A stretch of 64,000 nucleotides of DNA from Subtercola endophyticus (GTDB lineage: Bacteria; Actinomycetota; Actinomycetes; Actinomycetales; Microbacteriaceae). Positions 27,635-36,211 of the stretch are shown here, one piece after another. A program made the position numbers and the translations under genes. The notes beneath the pieces were generated by a model, which saw only the letters and a program-made list of their open reading frames with translations, was not told where the DNA came from and did no database searches. Numbering within the stretch: position 1 is the stretch's first letter; every line of letters starts with the position of its first letter. The stretch lies in assembly GCF_021044565.1 (NCBI RefSeq), contig NZ_CP087997.1, positions 62,001 to 126,000 on the forward strand, read 5' to 3'.

Positions 27635-28975
27635 ATGAGCGACGAGCGCACCACCGGCGACCCGAACGCGCCTCAGTACGATCCCGCGCCGACGAGCGAG
27701 ACCGTCGCCGAGCATGAGGGTGCCGAGCAGGAGAGTGCTGCGCAGGGGAGTGCTGCGCAGCAGGGTTCCGAGCAGCAGAGTGCCGAGCAGCAGGCTGCCG
27801 CCGGCCCGGCGGTCGACTTCGGTGCGCCGGCCGAGCAGGCGGTGGATGCTCCGGCCGTTGTCGACCCGCAAACCGCAGTCGCTCCGAGCGAACTGGCTCC
27901 GGTCGACACGGCGGCTCCCGGTGAGGGCGCGGCCGTCGACGCCGAAACAGCGGCGCCCGCAGCCGAACTGCCGCCGGCCGCTCCGATCGCCGAGCCGCTC
28001 ACGCCGGCATCTGCCGTGTATGACGTGCCCGAGACGCCCCAGCCCACGCCGACGTGGGCGGCTCCCGCCGCCGAGGCAGCTGCCGTCGCGCCGACGGTCG
28101 CAGAACCGGCTTCTGCTCCTATCGTGGCCGCCATCACTCCGGCCGAACTCGGCGCGCCCGCGAGCGAAGCTGTCGCATACCCAGCGGCGGCATTCCAGAC
28201 GCCGACACCGTACACCGAGCCCGCCGCCCCCGCCGGCGATGCGGCTCCTGGCGTCGTGGCCGGAGCGGTGCTTGCGGCCCCTGGCGCCGCGGCCGTCGCC
28301 GCACCCGCGGCCTACCCGCCGGGCACCTACCCGCCTGCCGGGTACCAGCAGGCGCCCGGCGCCCCGGGCTACCAGGGTTATGGTGCGCCCGCGGCGGTCG
28401 TCGTGCCGGTGCTCACGCCGCCGAAGAAGCGCGGCAACCGAGGCATCGGAATACTCATCTCGCTCGTCGGAACGGTGATCTACGCGGTGTTGTTCGCGGT
28501 CGTCGCCGCGGTCATTCTGGCGTTCAACGTGCCTGCCTCCCGCCTGGGCGGGGTCGTCGGCGATTTCGTCTCCAGCCCCGCATATTACGTACCTGTCATC
28601 TTCTTTGCCATCGCTCTGATTCTGGTCGTGCTGATCGTGAATCGGGCCGGCTGGTGGGCGTACGTGCTCGGTGGCTTTCTGGTGGCCGTCGTCGTGTACG
28701 GCGCGGCCATTCTCGGGGCGCTTCTTGCGGTTCAGGCGTGGAACTTCTCTTCTGCAGACCTGACCACGTTCATCCGGAGCCTCGTGATGGACCCGCTGAC
28801 GCTCGCCGCAGCGATCGTGGCACGCGAGGTACCGATTTGGATCGGTGCCTGGATCGCCTCGCGCGGCCGCAAGCTCAAGGCGAAGAACGCCGCCGATCGT
28901 GAGGAATACGAGCGTAAGCTCGCCGAGACGCCGGTGGCGACATACCCGGCAGCGCCAGCAGCACCCGCCATTTGA
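27635..28975 (+). CDS. Ala/Pro-rich protein with four C-terminal membrane segments
   Basis: Not recognised as a named family. The first ~265 of 446 residues are low-complexity, acidic and Ala/Pro/Gln-rich, starting with a Gln-rich repeat (EQESAAQGSAAQQGSEQQSA) and ending in a Pro/Tyr/Gly-rich stretch (YPPGTYPPAGYQQAPG). After the basic PPKKRGNRG come four hydrophobic segments (IGILISLVGTVIYAVLFAV; YYVPVIFFAIALILVVLIV; WWAYVLGGFLVAVVVYGA; a weaker last one). A membrane protein with a long disordered cytoplasmic arm is likely. A good ribosome binding site (aaggag) precedes the ATG. The promoter of the following rpsL operon overlaps its stop codon. Confidence 0.75.
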   Translation: MSDERTTGDPNAPQYDPAPTSETVAEHEGAEQESAAQGSAAQQGSEQQSAEQQAAAGPAVDFGAPAEQAVDAPAVVDPQTAVAPSELAPVDTAAPGEGAAVDAETAAPAAELPPAAPIAEPLTPASAVYDVPETPQPTPTWAAPAAEAAAVAPTVAEPASAPIVAAITPAELGAPASEAVAYPAAAFQTPTPYTEPAAPAGDAAPGVVAGAVLAAPGAAAVAAPAAYPPGTYPPAGYQQAPGAPGYQGYGAPAAVVVPVLTPPKKRGNRGIGILISLVGTVIYAVLFAVVAAVILAFNVPASRLGGVVGDFVSSPAYYVPVIFFAIALILVVLIVNRAGWWAYVLGGFLVAVVVYGAAILGALLAVQAWNFSSADLTTFIRSLVMDPLTLAAAIVAREVPIWIGAWIASRGRKLKAKNAADREEYERKLAETPVATYPAAPAAPAI

Positions 28976-29000
28976 CCGAAGGCGTTACACCGCGTAATAT
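28972..29000 (+). promoter_or_regulatory. Sigma-70-type promoter of the str operon
   Basis: TTGACC (28972-28977) and TAATAT (28995-29000) are separated by 17 bp. This matches the housekeeping consensus well and lies 236 bp upstream of rpsL. The -35 box overlaps the stop codon of the preceding gene. The roughly 230-bp leader that follows shows no gene. Confidence 0.75.
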
Positions 29001-29235
29001 TCTCTGGGTGTGCGCTTTGTCGTGCTCGCGTGCCGTCAAGCATTCTTCTGAATAGTTTCGGGGCATCGGGCCGCGCCTGATCATACAAAGCAGGGTTTCA
29101 CCGCTCACATCGAGCGGCTGGCCCCCACGGCATACCTGCCCCCGACGAGCCCCCTGCGGCTTGCAAGCAGGTCCGCGTTCGAATGCGAATATGCAACCAA
29201 CTGTCACCGTGCAGTAAACACAAGGAGTTACGTTA

Positions 29236-29610
29236 GTGCCTACCATTCAGCAGCTGGTCCGTAAGGGCCGAACGCGCAAGGTCACGAAGACCAAAGCGCC
29301 TGCTCTCAAGTCCAACCCGCAGCAGCGCGGCGTGTGCACCCGTGTGTACACCACCACGCCCAAGAAGCCGAACTCGGCCCTGCGTAAGGTCGCCCGCGTC
29401 AAGCTGTCCAACGGCACTGAGGTGACCGCCTACATTCCCGGTGAAGGCCACAACCTGCAAGAGCACTCGATGGTGCTCGTGCGCGGCGGTCGTGTGAAAG
29501 ACCTGCCCGGTGTTCGTTACAAGATCGTTCGCGGCGCCCTCGACACCCAGGCCGTCAAGAACCGCAAGCAGGCTCGCAGCCGCTACGGCGCGAAGATGGA
29601 GAAGAAGTAA
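29236..29610 (+). CDS. rpsL: 30S ribosomal protein S12
   Basis: S12 of the decoding centre, 124 residues. GTG start ([12 protein letters not shown]) with aaggag (29222-29227) upstream. The streptomycin-related loops [13 protein letters not shown] and [12 protein letters not shown] are wild type. It is the first gene of the str operon; the ATG of rpsG overlaps its stop codon by one base (TAATG). Confidence 0.99.
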   Translation: MPTIQQLVRKGRTRKVTKTKAPALKSNPQQRGVCTRVYTTTPKKPNSALRKVARVKLSNGTEVTAYIPGEGHNLQEHSMVLVRGGRVKDLPGVRYKIVRGALDTQAVKNRKQARSRYGAKMEKK

Positions 29611-30080
29611 TGCCTCGTAAAGGTCCCGCTCCCAAGCGCCCCGTCGTCGCAGACCCCGTCTACGGCGCACCCATCGTCAGCCAGCTCGTCAACAAGATCC
29701 TGCTCGACGGCAAGAAGGGTCTCGCCGAGAAGATCGTCTATGACGCACTCGAAGGCGTATCGAATAAAAACGGCGCCGACGCTGTTGTAACTCTTAAGAA
29801 GGCGCTCGACAACGTGCGCCCGACCATCGAGGTCAAGAGCCGCCGTGTCGGTGGCTCGACGTACCAGGTGCCCGTCGAGGTCAAGCCTCACCGCGCCAAC
29901 ACCCTTGCACTGCGCTGGCTCACCACCTACGCAAAGGGTCGTCGCGAGAAGACCATGACCGAGCGTCTCACCAACGAGATCCTCGATGCATCGAACGGTC
30001 TGGGCGCCGCTGTGAAGCGTCGTGAAGACACTCACAAGATGGCCGAGTCGAACAAGGCCTTCGCGCACTACCGCTGGTAA
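29610..30080 (+). CDS. rpsG: 30S ribosomal protein S7
   Basis: S7, the 16S 3'-domain assembly initiator, 156 residues and complete. It opens [19 protein letters not shown], with the conserved [13 protein letters not shown] and ends [18 protein letters not shown]. It is translationally coupled to rpsL. A perfect 22-bp hairpin follows before fusA. Confidence 0.99.
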   Translation: MPRKGPAPKRPVVADPVYGAPIVSQLVNKILLDGKKGLAEKIVYDALEGVSNKNGADAVVTLKKALDNVRPTIEVKSRRVGGSTYQVPVEVKPHRANTLALRWLTTYAKGRREKTMTERLTNEILDASNGLGAAVKRREDTHKMAESNKAFAHYRW

Positions 30081-30098
30081 AACCTGCAGTATTTATGA

Positions 30099-30148
30099 GT
30101 TCGGATGCGCCCGGCTGATGTTTGCACATCAGCCGGGCGCATCCGAAC
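30099..30148 (+). terminator. Perfect 22-bp hairpin between rpsG and fusA
   Basis: Arms 30099-30120 (starting gttcggatgcgcccgg) and 30127-30148 (ending ccgggcgcatccgaac) are exact reverse complements around a 6-base loop, tttgca. No T-tract follows, so it may be a partial terminator, a processing site or a stabiliser within the operon. Confidence 0.6.
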
Positions 30149-30205
30149 CCGTATAAAGCTCGATTGAGCTTGAACTCTTCTCGCAATACATATCGGAGGA
30201 AATCC

Positions 30206-32323
30206 GTGGCACAGGACGTGCTTACCGACCTGAACAAGGTCCGCAACATCGGCATCATGGCCCACATCGATGCCGGCAAGACCACCACCACCGAGCGCAT
30301 CCTGTTCTACACGGGCATCACTCACAAGATCGGTGAAGTGCACGACGGCGCCGCCACGATGGACTGGATGGCGCAGGAGCAAGAGCGCGGCATCACCATC
30401 ACGTCGGCCGCGACCACGTGTTTCTGGAACAACCACCAGATCAACATCATCGACACCCCCGGTCACGTCGACTTCACGGTCGAGGTGGAGCGTTCGCTCC
30501 GCGTGCTCGACGGTGCCGTCGCCGTCTTCGACGGTAAAGAGGGCGTCGAGCCCCAGTCGGAGACCGTTTGGCGCCAGGCCGACAAGTACGACGTTCCGCG
30601 TATCTGCTTCGTCAACAAGATGGACAAGCTGGGCGCCGACTTCTACTTCACCGTCGACACCATCGTGAAGCGCCTCGGCGCTCGCCCGCTGGTCATTCAG
30701 CTGCCCATCGGCGCCGAATCGAGCTTCGAGGGTGTTGTCGACCTGGTCGAGATGCGCGCGCTGACCTGGCGCGGCGACTCGAAGGGTGACGTCGAGCTCG
30801 GCGCGAAGTACGACATCGAGCCCATTCCCGCAGACCTGCAGGAACTGGCCGACGAGTACCGCGAGAAGCTCATCGAGGTCGTCGCCGAGACCAGCGACGA
30901 GCTGCTCGAGCGTTACCTCGTCGGTGACACCGACTTCTCTGTCGCAGAGATCAAGGCGGCCATCCGCAAGCTCACCGTCAACAGCGAGATCTACCCGGTG
31001 CTCTGTGGTTCTGCGTTCAAGAACCGCGGTGTGCAGCCGATGCTCGATGCTGTCGTCGACTACCTGCCGAGCCCGCTCGACGTTCCGAACGTCGAGGGCC
31101 ACGACGTGCGCGACGAAGAGATCATCATCTCGCGCGGCGCCAACTCGACCGATCCGTTCGCCGCTCTGGCGTTCAAGGTCGCGGTTCACCCGTTCTTCGG
31201 TCGTCTGACCTACATCCGGGTCTACTCGGGTCACGTCGCCTCCGGTGCGCAGATCATCAACGCCACCAAGGGCAAAAAAGAGCGCATCGGCAAGATCTTC
31301 CAGATGCACGCCAACAAGGAGAACCCGGTCGACTCGGTGACCGCCGGTCACATCTACGCGGTCATCGGCCTGAAAGACACCACTACCGGTGACACCCTGG
31401 CCGACCCGGCGCACCCCGTCGTGCTGGAGTCGATGACGTTCCCCGAGCCCGTCATCGAGGTCGCCATCGAGCCGAAGACCAAGGCCGACCAGGAGAAGTT
31501 GGGCCTGGCCATCCAGAAGCTGGCTGAAGAAGACCCGACCTTCCGCACCGAGCAGAACCAAGACACCGGCCAGACGGTCATCAAGGGAATGGGCGAGCTT
31601 CACCTCGACATTCTCGTCGACCGTATGCGTCGTGAGTTCAACGTCGAGGCGAACGTCGGCAAGCCTCAGGTGGCTTACCGTGAGACGATTCGTCGCACGG
31701 TCGAGAAGCACGACTACACCCACAAGAAGCAGACGGGTGGATCCGGTCAGTTCGCGAAGATCCAGATCTCCATCGAGCCTCTTGAGGTCACCGCTGAGAA
31801 GATCTACGAGTTCGAGAACAAGGTGTCGGGTGGCCGCGTGCCGCGCGAGTACATCCCCTCGGTCGACCAGGGCTTCCAGGCGGCTATGGCCGTGGGCGTG
31901 CTGGCCGGGTATCCGATGGTCGGTGTGAAGGGCATCCTGCTCGACGGCGCGTCGCACGACGTCGACTCGTCAGAAATGGCGTTCAAGATTGCCGGCACCA
32001 TGGCGTTCAAGGAGGCGGCTCGCAAAGCGCAGCCCGTTCTGCTCGAGCCGCTGATGGCCGTGGAGGTGCGCACCCCTGAGGATTACATGGGTGACGTCAT
32101 CGGCGACCTGAACTCGCGTCGTGGCCAGATCCAGTCCATGGAAGACGCCACCGGCGTCAAGGTCATTCGCGCCAATGTTCCGCTGAGCGAGATGTTCGGC
32201 TACGTCGGCGACCTGCGGTCGAAGACCTCGGGCCGCGCGGTGTACTCGATGACTTTCGACAGCTACGCTGAGGTGCCGAAAGCCGTCGCAGACGAGATCA
32301 TCCAGAAGAACAAGGGCGAGTAG
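30206..32323 (+). CDS. fusA: Elongation factor G
   Basis: Translocation GTPase EF-G, 705 residues. The GTG start is set by ggagga (30195-30200) and by the family N-terminus ([17 protein letters not shown]). The G1 motif [15 protein letters not shown], the G3 motif [15 protein letters not shown] and the G4 motif NKMDK are intact, and the C-terminal domains include the [11 protein letters not shown] region. It lies between rpsG and tuf, with structured gaps on both sides that could set different expression levels. Confidence 0.98.
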   Translation: MAQDVLTDLNKVRNIGIMAHIDAGKTTTTERILFYTGITHKIGEVHDGAATMDWMAQEQERGITITSAATTCFWNNHQINIIDTPGHVDFTVEVERSLRVLDGAVAVFDGKEGVEPQSETVWRQADKYDVPRICFVNKMDKLGADFYFTVDTIVKRLGARPLVIQLPIGAESSFEGVVDLVEMRALTWRGDSKGDVELGAKYDIEPIPADLQELADEYREKLIEVVAETSDELLERYLVGDTDFSVAEIKAAIRKLTVNSEIYPVLCGSAFKNRGVQPMLDAVVDYLPSPLDVPNVEGHDVRDEEIIISRGANSTDPFAALAFKVAVHPFFGRLTYIRVYSGHVASGAQIINATKGKKERIGKIFQMHANKENPVDSVTAGHIYAVIGLKDTTTGDTLADPAHPVVLESMTFPEPVIEVAIEPKTKADQEKLGLAIQKLAEEDPTFRTEQNQDTGQTVIKGMGELHLDILVDRMRREFNVEANVGKPQVAYRETIRRTVEKHDYTHKKQTGGSGQFAKIQISIEPLEVTAEKIYEFENKVSGGRVPREYIPSVDQGFQAAMAVGVLAGYPMVGVKGILLDGASHDVDSSEMAFKIAGTMAFKEAARKAQPVLLEPLMAVEVRTPEDYMGDVIGDLNSRRGQIQSMEDATGVKVIRANVPLSEMFGYVGDLRSKTSGRAVYSMTFDSYAEVPKAVADEIIQKNKGE

Positions 32324-32326
32324 CAC

Positions 32327-32357
32327 GTAGCTGATCAGCGCGATGCTGATCAGCTAC
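32327..32357 (+). terminator. Perfect 13-bp hairpin between fusA and tuf
   Basis: gtagctgatcagc (32327-32339) and gctgatcagctac (32345-32357) flank the loop gcgat, three bases after the fusA stop codon. No T-tract follows. It is probably an attenuator or processing hairpin ahead of a separate tuf promoter. Confidence 0.55.
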
Positions 32358-32451
32358 ACTATTGCGGTTGCCCAAACACGTAAAATAAAGAAATCCCCCC
32401 GTAGAAATCTGAGAACTCAGGTGTCTACAACGAAGTCCTGAGGAGGACCCA

Positions 32452-33642
32452 GTGGCTAAGGCCAAGTTCGAGCGGACCAAGCCGCACGTAAACATCGGAA
32501 CAATCGGTCACGTCGACCACGGAAAGACCACGCTCACCGCGGCCATTTCCAAGGTCCTTTCCGAGAAGTACCCCGAGTCCAACAAGACCTTCAACTTCGA
32601 CCAGATCGACTCTGCGCCCGAAGAGAAGCAGCGTGGAATCACGATCAACATCTCGCACATCGAGTACGAGACCCCGAAGCGTCACTACGCTCACGTCGAT
32701 GCCCCCGGCCACGCCGACTACATCAAGAACATGATCACCGGTGCCGCTCAGATGGATGGCGCGATCCTCGTGGTCGCCGCTACCGACGGCCCCATGGCCC
32801 AGACGCGTGAGCACGTTCTGCTCGCTCGCCAGGTCGGCGTTCCTTACCTGCTCGTCGCGCTGAACAAGAGCGACGCGGTCGACGACGAAGAGATCCTCGA
32901 GCTCGTCGAGCTCGAGGTTCGTGAGCTCCTCTCGAGCCAGAACTTCGACGGCGACAACGCCCCGGTCATCCGTGTTTCCGCTCTCAAGGCGCTCGAGGGC
33001 GACCCGGAGTGGACCGAGAAGATCGTCGAGCTGATGGACGCGGTTGACGAGTCGATCCCCGACCCGATCCGCGACAAGGACAAGCCGTTCCTCATGCCGA
33101 TCGAAGACGTGTTCACGATCACCGGTCGTGGCACCGTCGTCACCGGCCGTGCAGAGCGTGGCACCCTCGCCATCAACTCCGAGGTCGAGATCGTCGGCAT
33201 CCGCCCGACGCAGAAGACCACGGTCACGGGTATCGAGATGTTCCACAAGCAGCTCGACGAGGCATGGGCCGGCGAGAACTGTGGTCTGCTTCTTCGTGGC
33301 ACCAAGCGCGAAGACGTCGAGCGCGGCCAGGTCGTCGTCAAGCCCGGTTCGGTCACCCCGCACACCGGCTTCGAGGGCACCGCGTACATCCTGTCGAAAG
33401 ACGAGGGTGGACGTCACAACCCGTTCTACACGAACTACCGTCCGCAGTTCTACTTCCGCACCACCGACGTCACCGGCGTCATCACGCTGCCCGAGGGCAC
33501 CGAGATGGTCATGCCCGGCGACACCACCGACATCAGCGTTGAGCTCATCCAGCCCATCGCTATGGAGGAGGGCCTCGGCTTCGCCATCCGTGAAGGTGGC
33601 CGCACCGTCGGCGCCGGAACGGTGACCAAGGTCACCAAGTAG
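32452..33642 (+). CDS. tuf: Elongation factor Tu
   Basis: EF-Tu, 396 residues, delivers aminoacyl-tRNA to the ribosome. GTG start ([20 protein letters not shown]) with aggagg (32441-32446). G1 [15 protein letters not shown]3 DAPGHADYI and G4 NKSD are intact. It ends the str operon and is followed by a strong terminator. Its 128-bp leader has a hairpin and TTGCGG/TAAAGA boxes that might form an internal promoter. Confidence 0.99.
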   Translation: MAKAKFERTKPHVNIGTIGHVDHGKTTLTAAISKVLSEKYPESNKTFNFDQIDSAPEEKQRGITINISHIEYETPKRHYAHVDAPGHADYIKNMITGAAQMDGAILVVAATDGPMAQTREHVLLARQVGVPYLLVALNKSDAVDDEEILELVELEVRELLSSQNFDGDNAPVIRVSALKALEGDPEWTEKIVELMDAVDESIPDPIRDKDKPFLMPIEDVFTITGRGTVVTGRAERGTLAINSEVEIVGIRPTQKTTVTGIEMFHKQLDEAWAGENCGLLLRGTKREDVERGQVVVKPGSVTPHTGFEGTAYILSKDEGGRHNPFYTNYRPQFYFRTTDVTGVITLPEGTEMVMPGDTTDISVELIQPIAMEEGLGFAIREGGRTVGAGTVTKVTK

Positions 33643-33657
33643 CACGAGCTGTACACA

Positions 33658-33697
33658 GAAGGGCCGCACTCCTCCGGGGGTGCGGCCCTTCTTCGTT
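33658..33697 (+). terminator. Intrinsic terminator of tuf
   Basis: gaagggccgcac (33658-33669) pairs perfectly with gtgcggcccttc (33680-33691), followed by ttcgtt. It starts 15 bp after the tuf stop codon. Confidence 0.9.
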
Positions 33698-33721
33698 GTG
33701 CACGCGTTTCTCGTTCGCCAC

Positions 33722-33783
33722 TGAGGTCGTTGTGACGCATCTGAGGTCGTCGCAGCTGCCTCAACGTGGGCGTCACCACCTCA
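33722..33783. repeat. 62-bp cruciform repeat, upstream copy
   Basis: It starts TGAGGTCGTTGTGACGC and ends GCGTCACCACCTCA. The outer TGAGGT/ACCTCA and TGACGC/GCGTCA stems enclose an inner TGAGG/CCTCA hairpin with GCAGCTGC at its tip. The downstream copy at 34893-34954 has the same length, the same ends and the same internal CTGAGG at offset 20. It lies 118 bp before the AbiEi/DUF559-type gene. Confidence 0.8.
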
Positions 33784-33901
33784 ATTCGCGTGAGAGGCCC
33801 GTGCCTGGGCAGAGGTGTGCACAGGCTGGGGGTGAGGCGCGTTGCGCACAGATGCGAAGCTTGAGCAATTGCGCGCGCGAGGTTGGCGCTGAGATAGAAA
33901 C

Positions 33902-34900
33902 ATGGAATTGTCTCAGAATGGCGCTGCAGGAATCCTCGATGTCGGCGAGCCCGCAGCGGTACACCTGGATGCGCGCGAGATACGAAACTCAGCGAAAACC
34001 GGGCAGCGGGTGAGGTTGCGGCGCGGCATTTACGTCGAGGCAACTGATTGGCACGATGCGTCCGCGGCCGATCGATACCTCTTGCGGGTACGAGCCGTGG
34101 CTCGAAGTCGATCGAGACGCCCGATCTTCAGCTATTCGTCGGCAGCGGCATTGTGGCGCTTTCCGCGTATCGGCCCGTGGCCGGCAGACGTGCACATCAC
34201 CGATGCACCCGAATCGGGCGGTCACAGCCGATATGGAGTGCGCTACCATCGTGAGCGCCTCTGCGAGAGTGACATCACAGTGTCGAACGGATTCCTGGTG
34301 ACGACACCAGCCCGCACAATCATCGATTTGGCTCGACGCGCGTCGTTCCGCGAGGCCGTTGTGGCTGCCGATGCCGCACTAAACGAACGACGCACGCCCG
34401 AGCGGGGCCGGGTGCTGAAGACAGAGCTGGTAGAGCAGGCGCAGAGCTCGCTCCGGGGGGCTTCGCGAGCAGGCAGCGTCGTCTCCTTCGCGGATGGGCG
34501 GTCTGCAAACCCTGGGGAGACGCTCAGCCGCCTGGTGATGCTCGAGACTGGCCTCATCGCACCCGAACTGCAGACCGAGCATCCGAATCCCGACGGTGGC
34601 AAATACTTCACCGACTTCGAATGGCCAGCGTATAAGATCATCGGCGAATTCGATGGTCGCGGAAAGTATCTGAAAGACGAGTTCTTGGGTGGCCGTGCTC
34701 CGGGTGAGGTGGTCTACGAAGAGAAGCGTCGTGAAGACCATCTACGAGCCGAGGGCAATACAGTCGCACGCTGGGGCTGGCGTGAGCTGCACGAGCCGGG
34801 CCGCCTGCTCGCCATGCTGTCTGCCGCGGGCGTGCCTTATCGTTCCTCGCGCCGTGCCCCCGGCTCCGCGAAGCCAGCCGGGCCGCTCCTGTTGAGGTAG
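33902..34900 (+). CDS. AbiEi-like N-terminus fused to DUF559/Vsr-like nuclease-fold domain
   Basis: A 332-residue protein of a large actinobacterial family. Residues 1-160 resemble the AbiEi antitoxin type: a winged-helix-like start with RLRRGIYV, then YSSAAALWRFPRIG, VHITDAPESGGHSRYGVRYHR and TTPARTIIDLAR. Residues 200-305 resemble DUF559/Vsr-like endonuclease folds: E206, D238 in YFTDFEWP, E249 and D251 in IIGEFDGRGKY with K255, then EEKRREDHLRAEGNTVARWGWREL. These residues fit a PD-(D/E)XK arrangement, which is inference. No AbiEii toxin is adjacent. Two related 62-bp repeats flank it, and its stop codon lies inside the downstream one. Codon use is less GC-biased than its neighbours, hinting at transfer. 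Confidence 0.75.
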   Translation: MELSQNGAAGILDVGEPAAVHLDAREIRNSAKTGQRVRLRRGIYVEATDWHDASAADRYLLRVRAVARSRSRRPIFSYSSAAALWRFPRIGPWPADVHITDAPESGGHSRYGVRYHRERLCESDITVSNGFLVTTPARTIIDLARRASFREAVVAADAALNERRTPERGRVLKTELVEQAQSSLRGASRAGSVVSFADGRSANPGETLSRLVMLETGLIAPELQTEHPNPDGGKYFTDFEWPAYKIIGEFDGRGKYLKDEFLGGRAPGEVVYEEKRREDHLRAEGNTVARWGWRELHEPGRLLAMLSAAGVPYRSSRRAPGSAKPAGPLLLR

Positions 34901-34954
34901 TTGCGCCGATACTGAGGCGGTCATACCGCCCGCAGTAGCAGTACAACTACCTCA
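34893..34954. repeat. 62-bp cruciform repeat, downstream copy overlapping a stop codon
   Basis: The outer arms TGAGGTAGTTG (34893-34903) and CAACTACCTCA (34944-34954) are perfect. Inside, TACTG/CAGTA and GGCGGT/ACCGCC form a second stem with loop cat. Length and end sequences match the upstream copy at 33722-33783. The TAG stop of the AbiEi/DUF559-type gene (34898-34900) is part of the left arm. Confidence 0.85.
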
Positions 34955-35083
34955 GATCGACGCGCGAGGCGCGATGGGCGATGGGCGAGGGGCGATGGGC
35001 GTGCGAGTGAGGGCAGAGCGGGCCGGCGTCAAGGGCCCTGGGCGCGTGACGCGGAGGGCGCGGCGCGGCGGTAACGTGATGGC

Positions 35084-36097
35084 ATGGTGAGGCTCAGGCG
35101 CAGCAACGTTGCCGGCAAGGGGTACCGACGGGTTCGGGCCGGAACGGGGTTCACGTACAAAGACCTGAACGGCGACGTGCTCAGAGACGACGAACTGCGG
35201 GCGCGCATCCAGCACCTGGCCATACCGCCCGCCTGGAGCGACGTGTGGATCGCCCCGTACGCGAACGGCCACATTCAGGCCACGGGTATCGACGCCGCGG
35301 GCCGGCGCCAGTACATCTACCACCCGACCTGGCGCGAACAGAAAGACCGCATCAAGTTCGACCGCGCGCTGATGCTGGCCGAAGCGCTGCCGACGGCACG
35401 CGGAAAGGTCACGCGAGACTTGCGGCACGAGCATCCCGACCGTGAGCGGGCGTCGGCGGCGGCATTCCGGATGCTCGATCAGGGCTCTCTGCGGGTCGGA
35501 AGCGAGCGGTACGCAGAACAGCACGGCAGCTTCGGCCTCTCCACGCTGCTCTGCGCACACGTGAACGTCAGCGGGGACGACGTGCACCTGAAGTTCCCTG
35601 CCAAGAGCGGGCAGCCCTGGGAGTCGGACATCCGCGACGCCGAACTCGCCCAGGTCATTGCGGGGCTCAAGCGGCGAGGGCCGAACGCGCACCTGCTCGC
35701 GTTCCATACCGAGACGCACCCGCACACGACAGCCGAGCATCCGAAGCCCGCAACACGAGCCGTCTGGCACCCGCTCGACGCGACCGAGATCAACGCCTAC
35801 GTGCGCGAGCAGACCGGGGGAGACTTCACCGCGAAAGACTTTCGCACCCTGCACGGCACCATCGCGGCGGCCGTGAGCCTGGCCAAGGCCGGGCCGCAGA
35901 CCTCGGAGTACAAACGCAAGCGCGCCATCGCGCAGAGCATGCGCGATGCCGCAGCCGTGCTCAGCAACACCCCCACCATCGCCCGCACCAGTTACGTCGA
36001 CCCGCGCATCGTCGACAAGTACACCGAAGGCATCACTATCGACCCCTCCCGCCTCGCCTCAGCCGAAACCGAGCTGCGAAACCTGCTCTACGAGTAG
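35084..36097 (+). CDS. DNA topoisomerase IB
   Basis: Bacterial (poxvirus-like) type IB topoisomerase, 337 residues, relaxing supercoils by transient 3'-phosphotyrosine cleavage. N-terminal GFTYKDLNGDVLRDDELRARI and IPPAWSDVWIAPYANGHIQATGIDAAGRRQYIYH are family signatures. The catalytic core has KVTRDLRH, RVGSERYAEQHGSFGLSTL (active-site Arg region) and KDFRTLHGT (Arg/His). The nucleophile is probably Tyr304 in TSYVDPRIVD. It is a single gene with its own promoter, not linked to known partners. Confidence 0.93.
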   Translation: MVRLRRSNVAGKGYRRVRAGTGFTYKDLNGDVLRDDELRARIQHLAIPPAWSDVWIAPYANGHIQATGIDAAGRRQYIYHPTWREQKDRIKFDRALMLAEALPTARGKVTRDLRHEHPDRERASAAAFRMLDQGSLRVGSERYAEQHGSFGLSTLLCAHVNVSGDDVHLKFPAKSGQPWESDIRDAELAQVIAGLKRRGPNAHLLAFHTETHPHTTAEHPKPATRAVWHPLDATEINAYVREQTGGDFTAKDFRTLHGTIAAAVSLAKAGPQTSEYKRKRAIAQSMRDAAAVLSNTPTIARTSYVDPRIVDKYTEGITIDPSRLASAETELRNLLYE

Positions 36098-36141
36098 CAG
36101 CCCCCCGCAACCCGGCTTCTCTCGGCGGCGCGGGCGGCGTG

Positions 36142-36153
36142 TGACATATGTCA
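36142..36153. promoter_or_regulatory. Palindrome TGACATATGTCA, operator candidate for the ABC/two-component operon
   Basis: A perfect 12-bp palindrome 58 bp upstream of the ABC ATPase start. Palindromes of this size are typical sites for NarL/DesR-type response regulators, and such a regulator is encoded at the end of this operon. Autoregulation is therefore likely but inferred. Confidence 0.55.
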
Positions 36154-36211
36154 TGGCGAATCCGTGACGAGAAGACACGACGCGAGACCCGAAACGCGCG
36201 ATGATCGTTGC

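Noticed and set aside
33902..34900. A classic two-gene AbiE toxin-antitoxin system
   Set aside because: Neither neighbour is an AbiEii nucleotidyltransferase; the next gene is topoisomerase IB.
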